From CAZSHG01 sp964606695 [NCBI: uncultured bacterium] (lineage in GTDB: Bacteria; UBP14; UBA6098), in contig CAZSHG010000017.1 of NCBI GenBank assembly GCA_964606695.1, forward strand, positions 3,757 to 67,756: 64,000 nucleotides of DNA, given 5' to 3'. The position numbers and the translations under genes are program-made. This document shows, in pieces, positions 53,422 through 62,942 of this stretch (the stretch's first letter is position 1; each line of letters opens with the position of its first letter). The notes under the pieces were generated by a model. That model did no database searches, was not told the origin of the DNA, and worked only from the letters and a program-made list of their open reading frames with translations.

Positions 53422-55731
53422 ATGAGAACAATGAAAATTCTGAGTCTGTCAATCCTGTTAGTCGCGGTTTGTTTCGGTTACTCATTCAGATTGCCCGTGG
53501 TTTTCTGGGATGACATTTCCACGACCGCGAGTTGCACATTAGGGGTCGAACCTGGCGCTACCGACGACTACGATCTAACAATCGATATGCCGGCCATCCC
53601 CCTCACGATGGTATTCGATGCGCAATCCATTATCGACGGCACTATCGTCTCCAATCTTCGCAACGATATTCGTTCGGATACCGATTCTCTTCATGTCTGG
53701 AAAATCCAATTCTACAATTACACGGCTCCGAATATAATCGCTAAATGGAACCCTTCGATGGTGCCCTCGGATTCGATTCGCCACCTCACTATCGCATACG
53801 GCACCACACCGGACACATCGCTCACATGGGAAGATATGGACGACACGGACAGCCTGGTTATTCCGGTTGGATATTTTTGCTTCGTTAAAATGGTTCAATC
53901 CGTTACGCCCGAACCTGAAGATACAATTCCTCCGACAATCAGCGAATGGGTTCCTGAAGACGGCGATACAATGGTCAGCCCAACTACGACTATTTCCTTT
54001 ATGGCGCGTGACAGCGGCGGAATAGACACTACTATCTGGAACACGAAACTTTGGCTGGATACTATGGACGTAAGCTGGTTCTGCACTCGAACGCCTTTCC
54101 CCGGCGGGATGCAGGTCGTATATTCGCCGTTCACGGCATTAACCGAAGGACATACTTATACCGCAATCGCGCGAGTCCAGGATTTCGCGTCGCCGCCGAA
54201 TGTTACAACCGATACTATTACTTTCCGGGTCGCCAGCGGAACACCGGACACGCTATTTTCCGTAACAGCCTGGGCTACACTTACAGGTTTCCCTCCACCG
54301 CCGACACAATCCGGGACAAAAATAACATTCACCGAACTCGGTATCTGGGATACTACCGAAGCCACGGGTATGGTTGCGTTCGATTCGATCCCCGGCGGGA
54401 CATATAACGTTATAGCCACTCGCGACGGCTATTTCACGGATGGTATTCTGGCGACAATCGAACGGGATACGATGCTCATCTTCGCCCTGATGGAGGATAC
54501 CACGGGTGGAGGAGGCGGATTAAGCATCGATGGAACGGTCGAGCTCGAAGGGGCATCCGATCTTTCGGGAACCGACATCGAAGCTTTCAACACGTTGGAC
54601 TCTACGTCCTATTCAGATGTAACGGACATATCCGGTTACTACTCTTTAACCGGGCTAATGCCGGGTCTATACAAGGTTATAGCCAACCACGACGGCTATT
54701 TGCCGGATTCCTCTTTCGCCATGATGTTCTTTTCGGATACGACGATAGATTTCGCTCTCGAATCTACCTCCAACCCCGAATTGATGGTCATCGACTGGGA
54801 CAACGGCGATACGCCTATCCCCGGCGGTTACGGTGCGGCGGAAGCCCTTTTTGGAGAAATTTCAGAGATAATCGACAGCGCCGGGATTACCGGGCAGGAT
54901 CCGAATATCGCCGATCTCAATCTGGTAAACGTCCAGGCGATTGTGCTGGTTACCGGCAACAGGCTCGGCGTGAACGACATTATCGACGACGCCTCGTTAA
55001 TTGCACTTCGCAATTTCGTCGAGGACGGCGGTAATATTTATTGGGAAGGTCCCGACGCCGGCACAGATTATCTATCGGGGAGCACGGAAGCCCAGAACTT
55101 CTTCTATCTTTTCGGTTGTGATATCGTCGATGAGGGCGAATCGGCGGCTACCGGCAACATAGAGAATCTACAGATAGTGACGAACTTCACTTCTGCAGAT
55201 ACAATGCCCTATCACTACCGCTCCGAGGCTGACCATTACGTCGATGTCTTCGAGAATGTTACTTCGACAACCCGCGGATTTGCCCTCAACGGGAGTTTTT
55301 CCGGAACGGATTATCCAAGAATAGCGAACAACGAGGACGGTGGAACGAAGAGGATTATCAGCAGTATCTATTCCACGGCGATCGATGATGAGGAGTTAAT
55401 GAAATCCCATATTTACTCCATCGTTTACAATCTTCTCGAATGGACAGACATGCCGGAGAAGAAACTGCCGGAGGAAATGGAATTAATCTCCATTCAACCG
55501 AATCCGTTCAACGCGAGTTGTAAAATTATCGCGATAGGCGACGTGGAAATTTACAGCTTGAACGGCCAGCTCGTTTCGAGTTTTCATGCGGGAGAACAGA
55601 ATCGCCTCGAAACCGTCTGGCAGGCTCACGATTTGTCTGGCCGAGAACTACCGTCCGGTGTCTATCTTGCGGTAGTTAAAAATCGAGATGGCAAAATTAT
55701 CGCCGGGAGGCAGATATCCATCGTGCGTTGA
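53422..55731 (+). CDS. Large secreted protein with Ig-like, carboxypeptidase-regulatory-like and C-terminal sorting domains
   Basis: A 769-residue exported protein of unknown role. The signal peptide is LSLSILLVAVCFGYS. A bacterial Ig-like domain follows (PPTISEWVPEDGDTMVSP). Two carboxypeptidase-regulatory-like modules follow (GTYNVIATRDGYF and GLYKVIANHDGYLP). Next comes a region with a ThuA/glutamine-amidotransferase-like look (AIVLVTGNRLG, then FVEDGGNIYWEGPD). The sorting domain (IQPNPFNASCKI to SGVYLAVV) ends it. The ATG at 53422 has GGGAGG seven bases upstream; a TTG 15 bases earlier lies within that site. It is followed by an overlapping lipoprotein gene. Confidence 0.8.
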   Translation: MRTMKILSLSILLVAVCFGYSFRLPVVFWDDISTTASCTLGVEPGATDDYDLTIDMPAIPLTMVFDAQSIIDGTIVSNLRNDIRSDTDSLHVWKIQFYNYTAPNIIAKWNPSMVPSDSIRHLTIAYGTTPDTSLTWEDMDDTDSLVIPVGYFCFVKMVQSVTPEPEDTIPPTISEWVPEDGDTMVSPTTTISFMARDSGGIDTTIWNTKLWLDTMDVSWFCTRTPFPGGMQVVYSPFTALTEGHTYTAIARVQDFASPPNVTTDTITFRVASGTPDTLFSVTAWATLTGFPPPPTQSGTKITFTELGIWDTTEATGMVAFDSIPGGTYNVIATRDGYFTDGILATIERDTMLIFALMEDTTGGGGGLSIDGTVELEGASDLSGTDIEAFNTLDSTSYSDVTDISGYYSLTGLMPGLYKVIANHDGYLPDSSFAMMFFSDTTIDFALESTSNPELMVIDWDNGDTPIPGGYGAAEALFGEISEIIDSAGITGQDPNIADLNLVNVQAIVLVTGNRLGVNDIIDDASLIALRNFVEDGGNIYWEGPDAGTDYLSGSTEAQNFFYLFGCDIVDEGESAATGNIENLQIVTNFTSADTMPYHYRSEADHYVDVFENVTSTTRGFALNGSFSGTDYPRIANNEDGGTKRIISSIYSTAIDDEELMKSHIYSIVYNLLEWTDMPEKKLPEEMELISIQPNPFNASCKIIAIGDVEIYSLNGQLVSSFHAGEQNRLETVWQAHDLSGRELPSGVYLAVVKNRDGKIIAGRQISIVR

Positions 55732-56489
55732 TACCAATATCGGCCTTACTCATATTGGCCTGCGCCGGCATAAAAGAAGTAACCGAGTTTCCGCACGAAG
55801 ATATTTCCCGGTCGGCTCTGGTGGATTCTCTCAGGCAACACGATTGCTTACTCGATAATATTATGGGGCGACTCAAAGTCGAGATAGAAACACCTACCAT
55901 GAATTCCTCCTTCGACGCGGATTTTTATTTCTCGGCTCCGGATTCCTTCAGGGCAAATATCAGGGGGCTTCTGGGGACGACGCCGGGCGCTTTGGTAAGC
56001 GTTGGAGATTCCACCGCCGCTTATTTCCCGAGCACCGAAACTCTGTATGTTGCCGTGAGTCAACCGGGAGAATCGAATCCCGTGCTCGGTTTGAATATTG
56101 AATTCTCTGACCTCGCAAAAGCGATCACGGGTATTTTCGCGCCGGAAAATTCCGATTCGTTGGTAAATTTCGTCGATGGCGGCGACTCATACGAGTTAAT
56201 TTACAGTAGATATGGCGAATTCATCCGAATCGAAATTTTGCCTTCGCAGTGGGTAATCGGCAGTAAGCAGATATATAACGATAAAGGAACTTCTCTTCTC
56301 GACATCAGCTACGATAATTTCATGGATAGAGACGGTTTGACAAGAGCTTCCCGGATAACGATAATAAACCCGATGCGAAACGAAAGAGTAATAGTAAATA
56401 TCGAAAAAGAATATCTGGGTCGGGAATTACCGGATAATATATTCAAATTAAACATCCCTGAAGACGTCGAAATAATCAATCTTCTATAG
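55728..56489 (+). CDS. Outer-membrane lipoprotein, LolA/DUF4292-like
   Basis: A 253-residue protein with a short signal and lipobox (ALLILACAG, Cys12). The rest is the LolA-type half-barrel pattern: NIMGRLKVEIETP, ADFYFSAPDSFRANIRGLLG, then alternating strands with SRITIINPM and a hydrophobic end. It resembles DUF4292 lipoproteins of Bacteroidetes-like bacteria (weak call). It starts at TTG 55728, overlapping the stop of the secreted protein gene by four bases. The predicted signal is short (11 residues), so the true start may differ. Confidence 0.7.
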   Translation: MIPISALLILACAGIKEVTEFPHEDISRSALVDSLRQHDCLLDNIMGRLKVEIETPTMNSSFDADFYFSAPDSFRANIRGLLGTTPGALVSVGDSTAAYFPSTETLYVAVSQPGESNPVLGLNIEFSDLAKAITGIFAPENSDSLVNFVDGGDSYELIYSRYGEFIRIEILPSQWVIGSKQIYNDKGTSLLDISYDNFMDRDGLTRASRITIINPMRNERVIVNIEKEYLGRELPDNIFKLNIPEDVEIINLL

Positions 56490-56498
56490 AAAAAACAA

Positions 56499-56897
56499 AT
56501 GCGTAAGAAAGTCAGAACAAAATATGGCCAGGCAGTTCTCCTTGGGTTGGGAATCGGACTTTTACTGGTTCTGATTACCCCCCGATGTCAGGCCCCCTCT
56601 AAAGTAGATGCACAGGCTCGTGTCCAAATACAACGCGATCCGGGTCTGCAGTTTGTCATTGATTCAATGCGTGCAGAGGGTTTCGCTGTAGAAAGCCATT
56701 ATCCCGTATATGTCAGATTCGTTAAGGCGAACGTCGATGGCGATCCTGCGGTAGTGGCATTTTCGATAGCCCGCGCGCTACAAAATCACACGGGAATAGA
56801 GGATATCAAAGCCCAACTCGATCTTACAGAGGGCACTTACATTGCAGACCCAAATCGGGGTTTAATTGATCCGGAGGAAATTCTCACACGCCCATAA
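56499..56897 (+). CDS. Small membrane-anchored protein of unknown function
   Basis: A 132-residue protein with a basic N-terminus, one hydrophobic anchor (AVLLGLGIGLLLVLIT) and a soluble domain (about residues 40-132) of mixed alpha/beta pattern, with GLQFVIDSMRAEGFAVE and FSIARALQNHTGIEDI. No family was recognised. A cysteine (Cys30) after the anchor does not sit in a lipobox. It begins nine bases after the lipoprotein stop and ends before a good bidirectional terminator, so it belongs to the same three-gene operon. Confidence 0.6.
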   Translation: MRKKVRTKYGQAVLLGLGIGLLLVLITPRCQAPSKVDAQARVQIQRDPGLQFVIDSMRAEGFAVESHYPVYVRFVKANVDGDPAVVAFSIARALQNHTGIEDIKAQLDLTEGTYIADPNRGLIDPEEILTRP

Positions 56898-56931
56898 TTC
56901 CTATAAATCACACTTTTTCGTTGTCATAGAA

Positions 56932-56957
56932 AAGGCGGGATTATCCTATCCCGCCTT
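56932..56957. terminator. Bidirectional terminator between the convergent operon and PFOR
   Basis: AAGGCGGGA (56932-56940) pairs perfectly with TCCCGCCTT (56949-56957) around an eight-base loop. It lies in the 87-base gap between two convergent stops. The T run is short on both strands (TT on the plus side, TTTTCT on the minus side). Confidence 0.8.
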
Positions 56958-56984
56958 CCTAATCCAGGCCGAATATATTTTTTA

Positions 56985-59900
56985 TTATTCTTCTTTAGCC
57001 CATGAGAAGTCCATCTCGGATAACTGCTTGTAGAGATTCCAGCGTTTATCGACGTCGTGCTGAGCCAGTTTCGCGAGATAGGCCGCTCTTTCTTTGTCGA
57101 TCGTTTTGAGAACCCTATACCTATTTTCGCTATACATATAGTCCTCTACGGGAATGGAGGGTTTTTTGCAATCGAGTTGAAGCGGATTAAGTCCCTGTTG
57201 CACGCGCCGCGGATCGTAACGGTAAAGCAACCAGTGCCCGGAATCTACCGCTTTCTTCTGCTCGTCCAACTGTTTGACCATATTTATTCCGTGCGCGATA
57301 CACGGGCTGTAGCAGATAACGATGGACGGGCCGTCGTAGTTTTCGGCTTCTACCAGTGCTTTTACCGTCTGGTTCGGGTTAGCGCCCATCGCAATCTGGG
57401 CTACGTAAACATAGCCGTAGCTCTGAGCCATCATGCCCAGATCTTTCTTCGGCATGTTTTTGCCGGCGAAAGCGAACTTCGCGGTGCTTCCGCGGCTGGT
57501 CGCCTTGGACATCTGGCCGCCGGTATTGGAGTAAACCTCGGTATCGAGCACGAGTGCGTTTACGTTCTTACCGGATGCAAGAACATGGTCGAGGCCGCCG
57601 TAGCCGATATCATAGGCCCAACCGTCTCCGCCGAAAATCCATACTGATTTGCGAACGAGATAGTCGGCCAGCGATTCCATATATTTGTCGTCGTTTTTGA
57701 GAGCCAATTTTTTGAGTCGCTCGACATTCTTGCGCTGGGTTTCTATTCCGGCGTCGGTCGATTGATCCATTTCCAGGATTTCCTTTTTCAGATCGCCCGG
57801 GGCATAATCGGCGTTCTCCAGCCATTCCCTGGCCTGCGTTTCCAGCCTATCGGTAGTCAACCTGAATCCGTAGCCGATTTCTGCGGCATCTTCGAACAGA
57901 GAGTTCGTCCATGCGGGGCCGAGACCGTCTGCGCGCTTGCAGTAAGGCGTCGTCGGCAGGTTGCCGCCGTAGATACTGGAACATCCCGTTGCGTTGGAGA
58001 TAAGCGCTCTGTCGCCGAACAGTTGAGTAACCAGCTTGACATAAGGCGTCTCGCCGCAACCGGCACATGCACCGCTGAATTCGAACAGCGGGCGTATAAG
58101 CTGGCTACCTTTCACGGTTTGTTTCTTGATCTTATCCTGTTCGACTTCCGGGAGAGTCAGGAAGAAATCCCAATTCTCCGCTTCGGGTTCCCGAAGCTCG
58201 AATTGACGTTCCATGCGTAGCGCTTTGCGTTCGGGGTCTTCCCTGTCTTTGCCGGGGCAGACTTCCACACAAAGATCGCAACCGGTGCAATCTTCCGGGG
58301 CGATCTGGACAGTGTATTTCATGCCCTCTAAACCTTTGCCTCTTGGATCGGCCGACTTGAAGGTTTCCGGCGCATCCTCGAGCATATCCTCATCGTAGTA
58401 TTTCATCCGAATAGTGCCGTGTGGGCAAACAAGGCTACATAGACCACACTGGATGCAAAGTTCTTTTTCCCATACAGGAATTTCCACCGCGACGTTGCGT
58501 TTTTCATATTGCGTTGTCCCCGTGGGCCACTGGCCGTTAGCGGGCATCTGCGACACTTTGATGTCGTCGCCTTCCAGCGCGATAATCTTCGCTGTAACTT
58601 CCTTAACAAATTCCGGTGCGTGTTCCGGAACCGTGGGTGGCATTTCGATTTCGCAGGTCGGTTCGGGTGGAACTTCCACTTCGTGGATGTTTTCGAGAGC
58701 TTTATCCACGGCGGCGAAATTCTTCTCCACGACCTCTTTGCCCTTCTTGCCGTAGGTCTTCTGGATATGATCCTTGATCAGCTTGACCGCTTCGTCGATT
58801 GGGATTATTTCCGCGATCTTGAAGAAAGCGGTCTGCATGATAGTGTTGATTCGTGCTCCCAGATACAGCTCTTTAGCCAGGTCGATAGCGTTGATTATGT
58901 AGAATTTCGCCTTCTTTTCGATGATCTGACACTGGACTTTTTTCGGCAATTTTTCCCATGTTTCCTTCGGGCCAAACGGCGAATTCAGCAGGAATGTTCC
59001 GCCCTCTTTGAGACTCTTGAGCATATCGTATTTTTCGATAAAAGACCAATTGTGACAGCCCACTAAATCAGAGTCCTGGCAGAGATATGTGGATTTGATA
59101 GGTCTGTCCGAGAAACGCACGTGGCTTGTGGTTCTGGCACCGGCCTTCTTGGAATCGTACACGAAGTAGCCCTGCGCGTATTTGTCCGTGGCTTCGGATA
59201 TGATCTTGATTGTGTTCTTGTTCGCGCCGACCGTGCCGTCGGAACCGAGTCCCCAGAACATCGCCTGGTAAGCGTCGGTGCATTCGGTGGTTACATCTTC
59301 TCTCCACTCGAGGCTGGAATCTGTAACGTCGTCGTAGATACCCACGGTGAAGTGGTTTTTGGGTTTATCCTTATCGAGATTATCGAATACCGCTTTAACC
59401 ATGCCGGGTGTGAATTCTTTCGAGGATAATCCGAAACGCCCGCCGACGGTTGCCGGCCTTTCCTTGAACGGCGCTGAACCGTCCGCCAGCATTTCATCGA
59501 TTGCCGCTACGGTATCTTCGTAAAGCGGTTCGCCAATACATCCGGGTTCTTTAGTTCTGTCCAGTGCGGCGATTTTCTTGACCGATGAAGGCAGTGCTTT
59601 GGCGAGATGTTCAACGCTGAAAGGCCTATATAACCTCACTTTGATAACGCCAACTTTCTCGCCGTCTGCGACCATGGCCTGAACTGTCTCGTCGGCTGTT
59701 TCCATACCGCTTCCCATCAGCAAGATGACTTTCTCCGCGTCCGGTGCGCCGACATACTGGAACAGCTCGTATTTGCGTCCGGTCAGCTTCTCGAACTTAC
59801 GCATATATTTCTCTACGATCCCGGGTGCCGCGAGATAATACGGATTAACCGTCTCGCGCCCCTGGAAATAGACGTCCGGGTTCTGGCTTGTGCCGCTGAT

Positions 59901-60542
59901 CATGGGGTGATCTGGCGAAAGAGCCGCCTTGCGTTGCTGAATAACAAATTCGTCCTCGACCATCTCCCGCATGTCGTCTTTGGTAAGCACTTCGATCTTC
60001 TGAATCTCGTGGCTCGACCGGAAACCGTCGAAGAAATGTAAGAAAGGTAACCTGCATTCCAGGCTTGCCGCGGTGGAAATCAGAGAAATATCCATCACTT
60101 CCTGAATACTGCCCGATGGCATCATGCAATAACCCGTAGTCCGGCAGTTCATGACGTCCGAATGGTCGCCGAAAATCGACAGTGCCTGGCATGCCAGTGA
60201 CCTTGCCGCAATATGGAAGACCGTCGGAAGCAGTTCCGCCGCGATCTTATGCATATTAGGTATCATCAGAAGCAAACCCTGGCTTGCCGTGAAAGTCGTC
60301 GCAAGAGCCCCCGACGCCAACGCACCATGGATAGCACCGGATGCCCCGCCCTCGGACTGAAGTTCGGCCACATCGGGAATAGATCCCCAGATGTTGATCT
60401 CTCCCTGCGCCGATTTAGCGTCAGAAATCTCTCCCATCGGGCTGGATGGCGTAATAGGATATATTGCGATGACTTCGTTACACGCGTGAGCGACATGAGC
60501 TACAGCGCTGTTGCCGTCCATCGCGATCATTTTACGTGCCAT
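56985..60542 (-). CDS. nifJ: Pyruvate:ferredoxin (flavodoxin) oxidoreductase, single-chain
   Basis: A 1185-residue fusion enzyme converting pyruvate and CoA to acetyl-CoA, CO2 and reduced ferredoxin. Domains in order: the alpha-type pyrimidine domain (YPITPSSPMGE), domain II, the gamma domain, a 2[4Fe-4S] ferredoxin domain near residues 690-750 (CIQCGLCSLVCP and CTGCDLCVEVCP), then the beta TPP domain with CAGCGETPY and ATGCSSIYGGN and the TPP/Mg motif GDGWAYDIG near 974 through NTGGQ. Length is the normal 1170-1200. GGGGAG precedes the ATG. The ferredoxin it reduces could feed the GGR fusion. It is transcribed alone from a good promoter. Confidence 0.98.
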   Translation of the reverse strand: MARKMIAMDGNSAVAHVAHACNEVIAIYPITPSSPMGEISDAKSAQGEINIWGSIPDVAELQSEGGASGAIHGALASGALATTFTASQGLLLMIPNMHKIAAELLPTVFHIAARSLACQALSIFGDHSDVMNCRTTGYCMMPSGSIQEVMDISLISTAASLECRLPFLHFFDGFRSSHEIQKIEVLTKDDMREMVEDEFVIQQRKAALSPDHPMISGTSQNPDVYFQGRETVNPYYLAAPGIVEKYMRKFEKLTGRKYELFQYVGAPDAEKVILLMGSGMETADETVQAMVADGEKVGVIKVRLYRPFSVEHLAKALPSSVKKIAALDRTKEPGCIGEPLYEDTVAAIDEMLADGSAPFKERPATVGGRFGLSSKEFTPGMVKAVFDNLDKDKPKNHFTVGIYDDVTDSSLEWREDVTTECTDAYQAMFWGLGSDGTVGANKNTIKIISEATDKYAQGYFVYDSKKAGARTTSHVRFSDRPIKSTYLCQDSDLVGCHNWSFIEKYDMLKSLKEGGTFLLNSPFGPKETWEKLPKKVQCQIIEKKAKFYIINAIDLAKELYLGARINTIMQTAFFKIAEIIPIDEAVKLIKDHIQKTYGKKGKEVVEKNFAAVDKALENIHEVEVPPEPTCEIEMPPTVPEHAPEFVKEVTAKIIALEGDDIKVSQMPANGQWPTGTTQYEKRNVAVEIPVWEKELCIQCGLCSLVCPHGTIRMKYYDEDMLEDAPETFKSADPRGKGLEGMKYTVQIAPEDCTGCDLCVEVCPGKDREDPERKALRMERQFELREPEAENWDFFLTLPEVEQDKIKKQTVKGSQLIRPLFEFSGACAGCGETPYVKLVTQLFGDRALISNATGCSSIYGGNLPTTPYCKRADGLGPAWTNSLFEDAAEIGYGFRLTTDRLETQAREWLENADYAPGDLKKEILEMDQSTDAGIETQRKNVERLKKLALKNDDKYMESLADYLVRKSVWIFGGDGWAYDIGYGGLDHVLASGKNVNALVLDTEVYSNTGGQMSKATSRGSTAKFAFAGKNMPKKDLGMMAQSYGYVYVAQIAMGANPNQTVKALVEAENYDGPSIVICYSPCIAHGINMVKQLDEQKKAVDSGHWLLYRYDPRRVQQGLNPLQLDCKKPSIPVEDYMYSENRYRVLKTIDKERAAYLAKLAQHDVDKRWNLYKQLSEMDFSWAKEE

Positions 60543-60601
60543 TTTTCTCCCCTTTGTTTGATATAAAATCGGTTTAAACGAATCAAAGCAAACGACTTAG
60601 T

Positions 60602-60630
60602 AATATAAATCCAATATCATATACCGTCAA
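60602..60630 (-). promoter_or_regulatory. Promoter of the PFOR gene
   Basis: On the minus strand TTGACG (60625-60630), 17 bases, then TATATT (60602-60607), 60 bases before the PFOR ATG. One base off the -35 consensus and one off the -10. Confidence 0.6.
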
Positions 60631-60960
60631 GGTCAAATAGGCAGATATTAAATATATTTTCCAAAATACCGGTCTCAAGAAGGCCAAAAACAATTTGAAT
60701 AACACGGCGGCGGCTGGCGTGGGACGTGCATCGTAGAACAAAAAACCGTAAACTATATCCAAACGTAGCACGGCACATGACAGCCGCCGCAACCCAGGCT
60801 GGCGCAGTTCTTGCCTGCGGAGAAATGGAGGAATATCCGGCTAATATTGATAGCAAGAACTGTGACAGCCGGACGACATGGCGAAAAAAGCCAAAACCCG
60901 GGACTATTTTACCCCCAATAATCGGAATCACGGGGCATCGATAAACGGACATTTCGTCTA
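60631..60960. other. 330-base gap with strong inverted repeats; candidate structured RNA
   Basis: No convincing gene is seen between the PFOR promoter and the rpsG terminator. The stretch is not blank: GCGGCGGCTG (60707-60716) pairs with CAGCCGCCGC (60781-60790), CAGTTCTTGC (60805-60814) with GCAAGAACTG (60853-60862), and CCGGCT (60837-60842) with AGCCGG (60867-60872). The last two pairings exclude each other in part, as in a switching RNA. Open frames on both strands (110 codons at most, minus) look random and have no ribosome-binding site. It is more G+C-rich than its flanks. Confidence 0.4.
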
Positions 60961-60963
60961 ATG

Positions 60964-60989
60964 AAAAAGGCAGGCCAAAAGGCCTGCCT
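60964..60989 (-). terminator. Rho-independent terminator of rpsG
   Basis: AGGCAGGCC (60968-60976) pairs perfectly with GGCCTGCCT (60981-60989) around an AAAA/TTTT tetraloop and is followed on the minus strand by a run of T. It lies 24 bases after the rpsG stop. Confidence 0.92.
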
Positions 60990-61013
60990 GAATAATCTCA
61001 ATATTATTTGCGA

Positions 61014-61484
61014 TTACCAGCGATAATGAGCAAAAGCCCTGTTCGCCTTCGCCATCTTATGCGTATCGATCTTTTTCTTGACAGCATTCCCTTCACCCTG
61101 CGAAGCGGCTATTAATTCGGAAGCAAGCTTATTTGCGAATCCGTGATCGCCTCTGGAACGGGCAAATTGGAGTATCCATCTGAAAGCCAGCGTTTCCTGA
61201 CGGTCATCGGGAACCTCAATGGGAACCTGATATGTCGCGCCACCAACCCGGCGGGGCTTGACCGCAAGTTGAGGCCGCACGTTTTCTATCGCTTTCTCGA
61301 AAACGTCTATTCCGCGTTCCTTGGTGCGATCCTCGATTATCTCAAAAGCATCGTAAACGAGTCTTTGCGCAATGGATTTCTTCCCGCGCTTCATCACGAT
61401 ATTGATAAACTTCGTTACAATCTTGGAATCATACTTGTAATCGGGCTTAACTTCCCGTTTTTCTGGACGTCTGCGCCTGGGCAT
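61014..61484 (-). CDS. rpsG: 30S ribosomal protein S7
   Basis: A 156-residue S7 of normal length. It begins PRRRRPEKREVKPDYKYDS, and shows SKIVTKFINIVMKRGKKSIA, then VRPQLAVKPRRVGGATYQVP and ends HKMAKANRAFAHYRW. It nucleates the 16S 3' domain. GGAGG lies five bases before the ATG. In most bacteria S7 lies between S12 and EF-G in the str operon. Here it stands alone with its own terminator and a porin-like gene upstream, so the str operon is split in this organism. Confidence 0.97.
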   Translation of the reverse strand: MPRRRRPEKREVKPDYKYDSKIVTKFINIVMKRGKKSIAQRLVYDAFEIIEDRTKERGIDVFEKAIENVRPQLAVKPRRVGGATYQVPIEVPDDRQETLAFRWILQFARSRGDHGFANKLASELIAASQGEGNAVKKKIDTHKMAKANRAFAHYRW

Positions 61485-61589
61485 TTAACCTCCGTTGAAT
61501 TATAATAACTATCTCTCGCGGCTTATAAAACCGCAATTGGCTTAATTTACGCCTATAACCCTTTTTGTCAAGGAATTTTTTCCTTTCAA

Positions 61590-62933
61590 TTAAAATCTAT
61601 AGGTAAGCGAAAGAATTATGTCGGCTACGGAATTATCGTAAGTTCCCGGTATATTAACTACTTCATCATCGATAACATTTGGTTCGACGTTCTTTTCGCC
61701 GAAGAATTCGAATTCACCGGACAACTCCAGAATAAATCTATTGTAATTGGCCGCGAATCCCCCACAAACGGCTACACCGTCGTTCAAATCCGGTAGGAAT
61801 AGGTTCTGATATTCGGATATTGGTGGATTTGGCTCGTAAAAAGCTCCCAACCGGACGGCGTAGATCGAAAATCGATATTCCATCCCCAACGATATTCGAT
61901 AGCTATCCCCCCACATCAACGGCAACGCCACAAGAACGCCGCCCGTATCGGCCTCAAGAAGAATCGAGTCCATTACCGACCAATCGGTATAGGATAAATC
62001 CAGCGTGAGGGTAGTATTTTCACGCGGATTCACCGCGACACCGACTCCGCCTGTCAAAGGACGGGGAACTTCGGTTTTGGCGGCGATCGGTTCCCCCTCT
62101 TCCTTCCCGCCCGTAAACAAACCCGGCGTGGATTCGGAATAGAAAAGGTAAACGTCCTCGCGATATTCCCCCTCGAAAACCATCGGAGATTCATACTTGC
62201 CTGTAATCCCCACGCAAAACCAATCGTAAGGCTCGATCTTTAATCCTAATTGGATTCCCTGTTCCCAACCAGTCAACTCCGCGTGTTGAAAAATAATCCC
62301 GAACTCTTCGAACATTCGCTCCTGACTGCTCGAAACGAGATCGACATCGAGTAAAGCATAACCGAAGATGCAACTTACGCCTGCCGAAAGCCACCCCGTC
62401 GGAGCGTAGCTTATGGCTGGAACGAAATTATAAGTGCCTATGCGCGCGTAGAAATCCTCCTCTGGTAATTCTTCCGTTACCGAGAGTTCCCATACGCTAT
62501 ATTGGGCAATTGTGCTGTCGTAATCGTTTTTCAGGATATCCCATGCCGCTCCGACTCCCGTGGGAGAATAAACTCCCAAACCAAAGCCGATGTTAGGGAG
62601 GAAATTCGGGCGCCATACCGCGAAAGCATTGCCCAGAAAAAAAACGTCGTCAAGCATCTCCTGTTTGCCCTCGCGGAAAAGAGGATTCAATTCGATTAAA
62701 GTGTCGTGCGGCGTGAACGCATTGCCGGGCAGAACTAATTGCCCCAACAAAAGGATTTCATTTGAATCGATATCGCTTATACCCGCCGGATTCCAGAAGA
62801 CGGCTGTAGGATCGTCTGCCTGTCCTCTATAGCCCCCCCCCATAGATAACGCTTTCGCACCGATACAAGGCAAATCCATTCCCGCGGCAATTATAATTGC
62901 CGGCAGGAGGAATATAATACATGAGTTTCTTAT
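61590..62933 (-). CDS. Outer-membrane transport protein, OmpP1/FadL/TodX family
   Basis: Mature porin-type protein of about 430 residues. The N-terminal plug phrase ALSMGGGYRGQADDPTAVFWNPAG (split over residues 27-50) is the NPA signature of FadL-like channels for hydrophobic compounds. Repeated beta strands follow, ending ADIILSLTYRF with the terminal Phe of outer-membrane barrels. An ATG at 62879 opens the frame but leaves no signal peptide. In frame just upstream are codons for IIFLLPAIIIAAG, a perfect signal peptide, and the only usable start between it and the preceding stop is ATA at 62931-62933, seven bases after AGGG. I therefore place the start there. It may be co-transcribed with the acyl-CoA dehydrogenase. 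Confidence 0.8.
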   Translation of the reverse strand: MRNSCIIFLLPAIIIAAGMDLPCIGAKALSMGGGYRGQADDPTAVFWNPAGISDIDSNEILLLGQLVLPGNAFTPHDTLIELNPLFREGKQEMLDDVFFLGNAFAVWRPNFLPNIGFGLGVYSPTGVGAAWDILKNDYDSTIAQYSVWELSVTEELPEEDFYARIGTYNFVPAISYAPTGWLSAGVSCIFGYALLDVDLVSSSQERMFEEFGIIFQHAELTGWEQGIQLGLKIEPYDWFCVGITGKYESPMVFEGEYREDVYLFYSESTPGLFTGGKEEGEPIAAKTEVPRPLTGGVGVAVNPRENTTLTLDLSYTDWSVMDSILLEADTGGVLVALPLMWGDSYRISLGMEYRFSIYAVRLGAFYEPNPPISEYQNLFLPDLNDGVAVCGGFAANYNRFILELSGEFEFFGEKNVEPNVIDDEVVNIPGTYDNSVADIILSLTYRF

Positions 62934-62942
62934 GTGTTTTCC

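Noticed and set aside
60617-60952. Open frames on both strands of the rpsG-PFOR gap (up to 111 codons)
   Set aside because: No ribosome-binding site, low-quality composition, and they cross the PFOR promoter.
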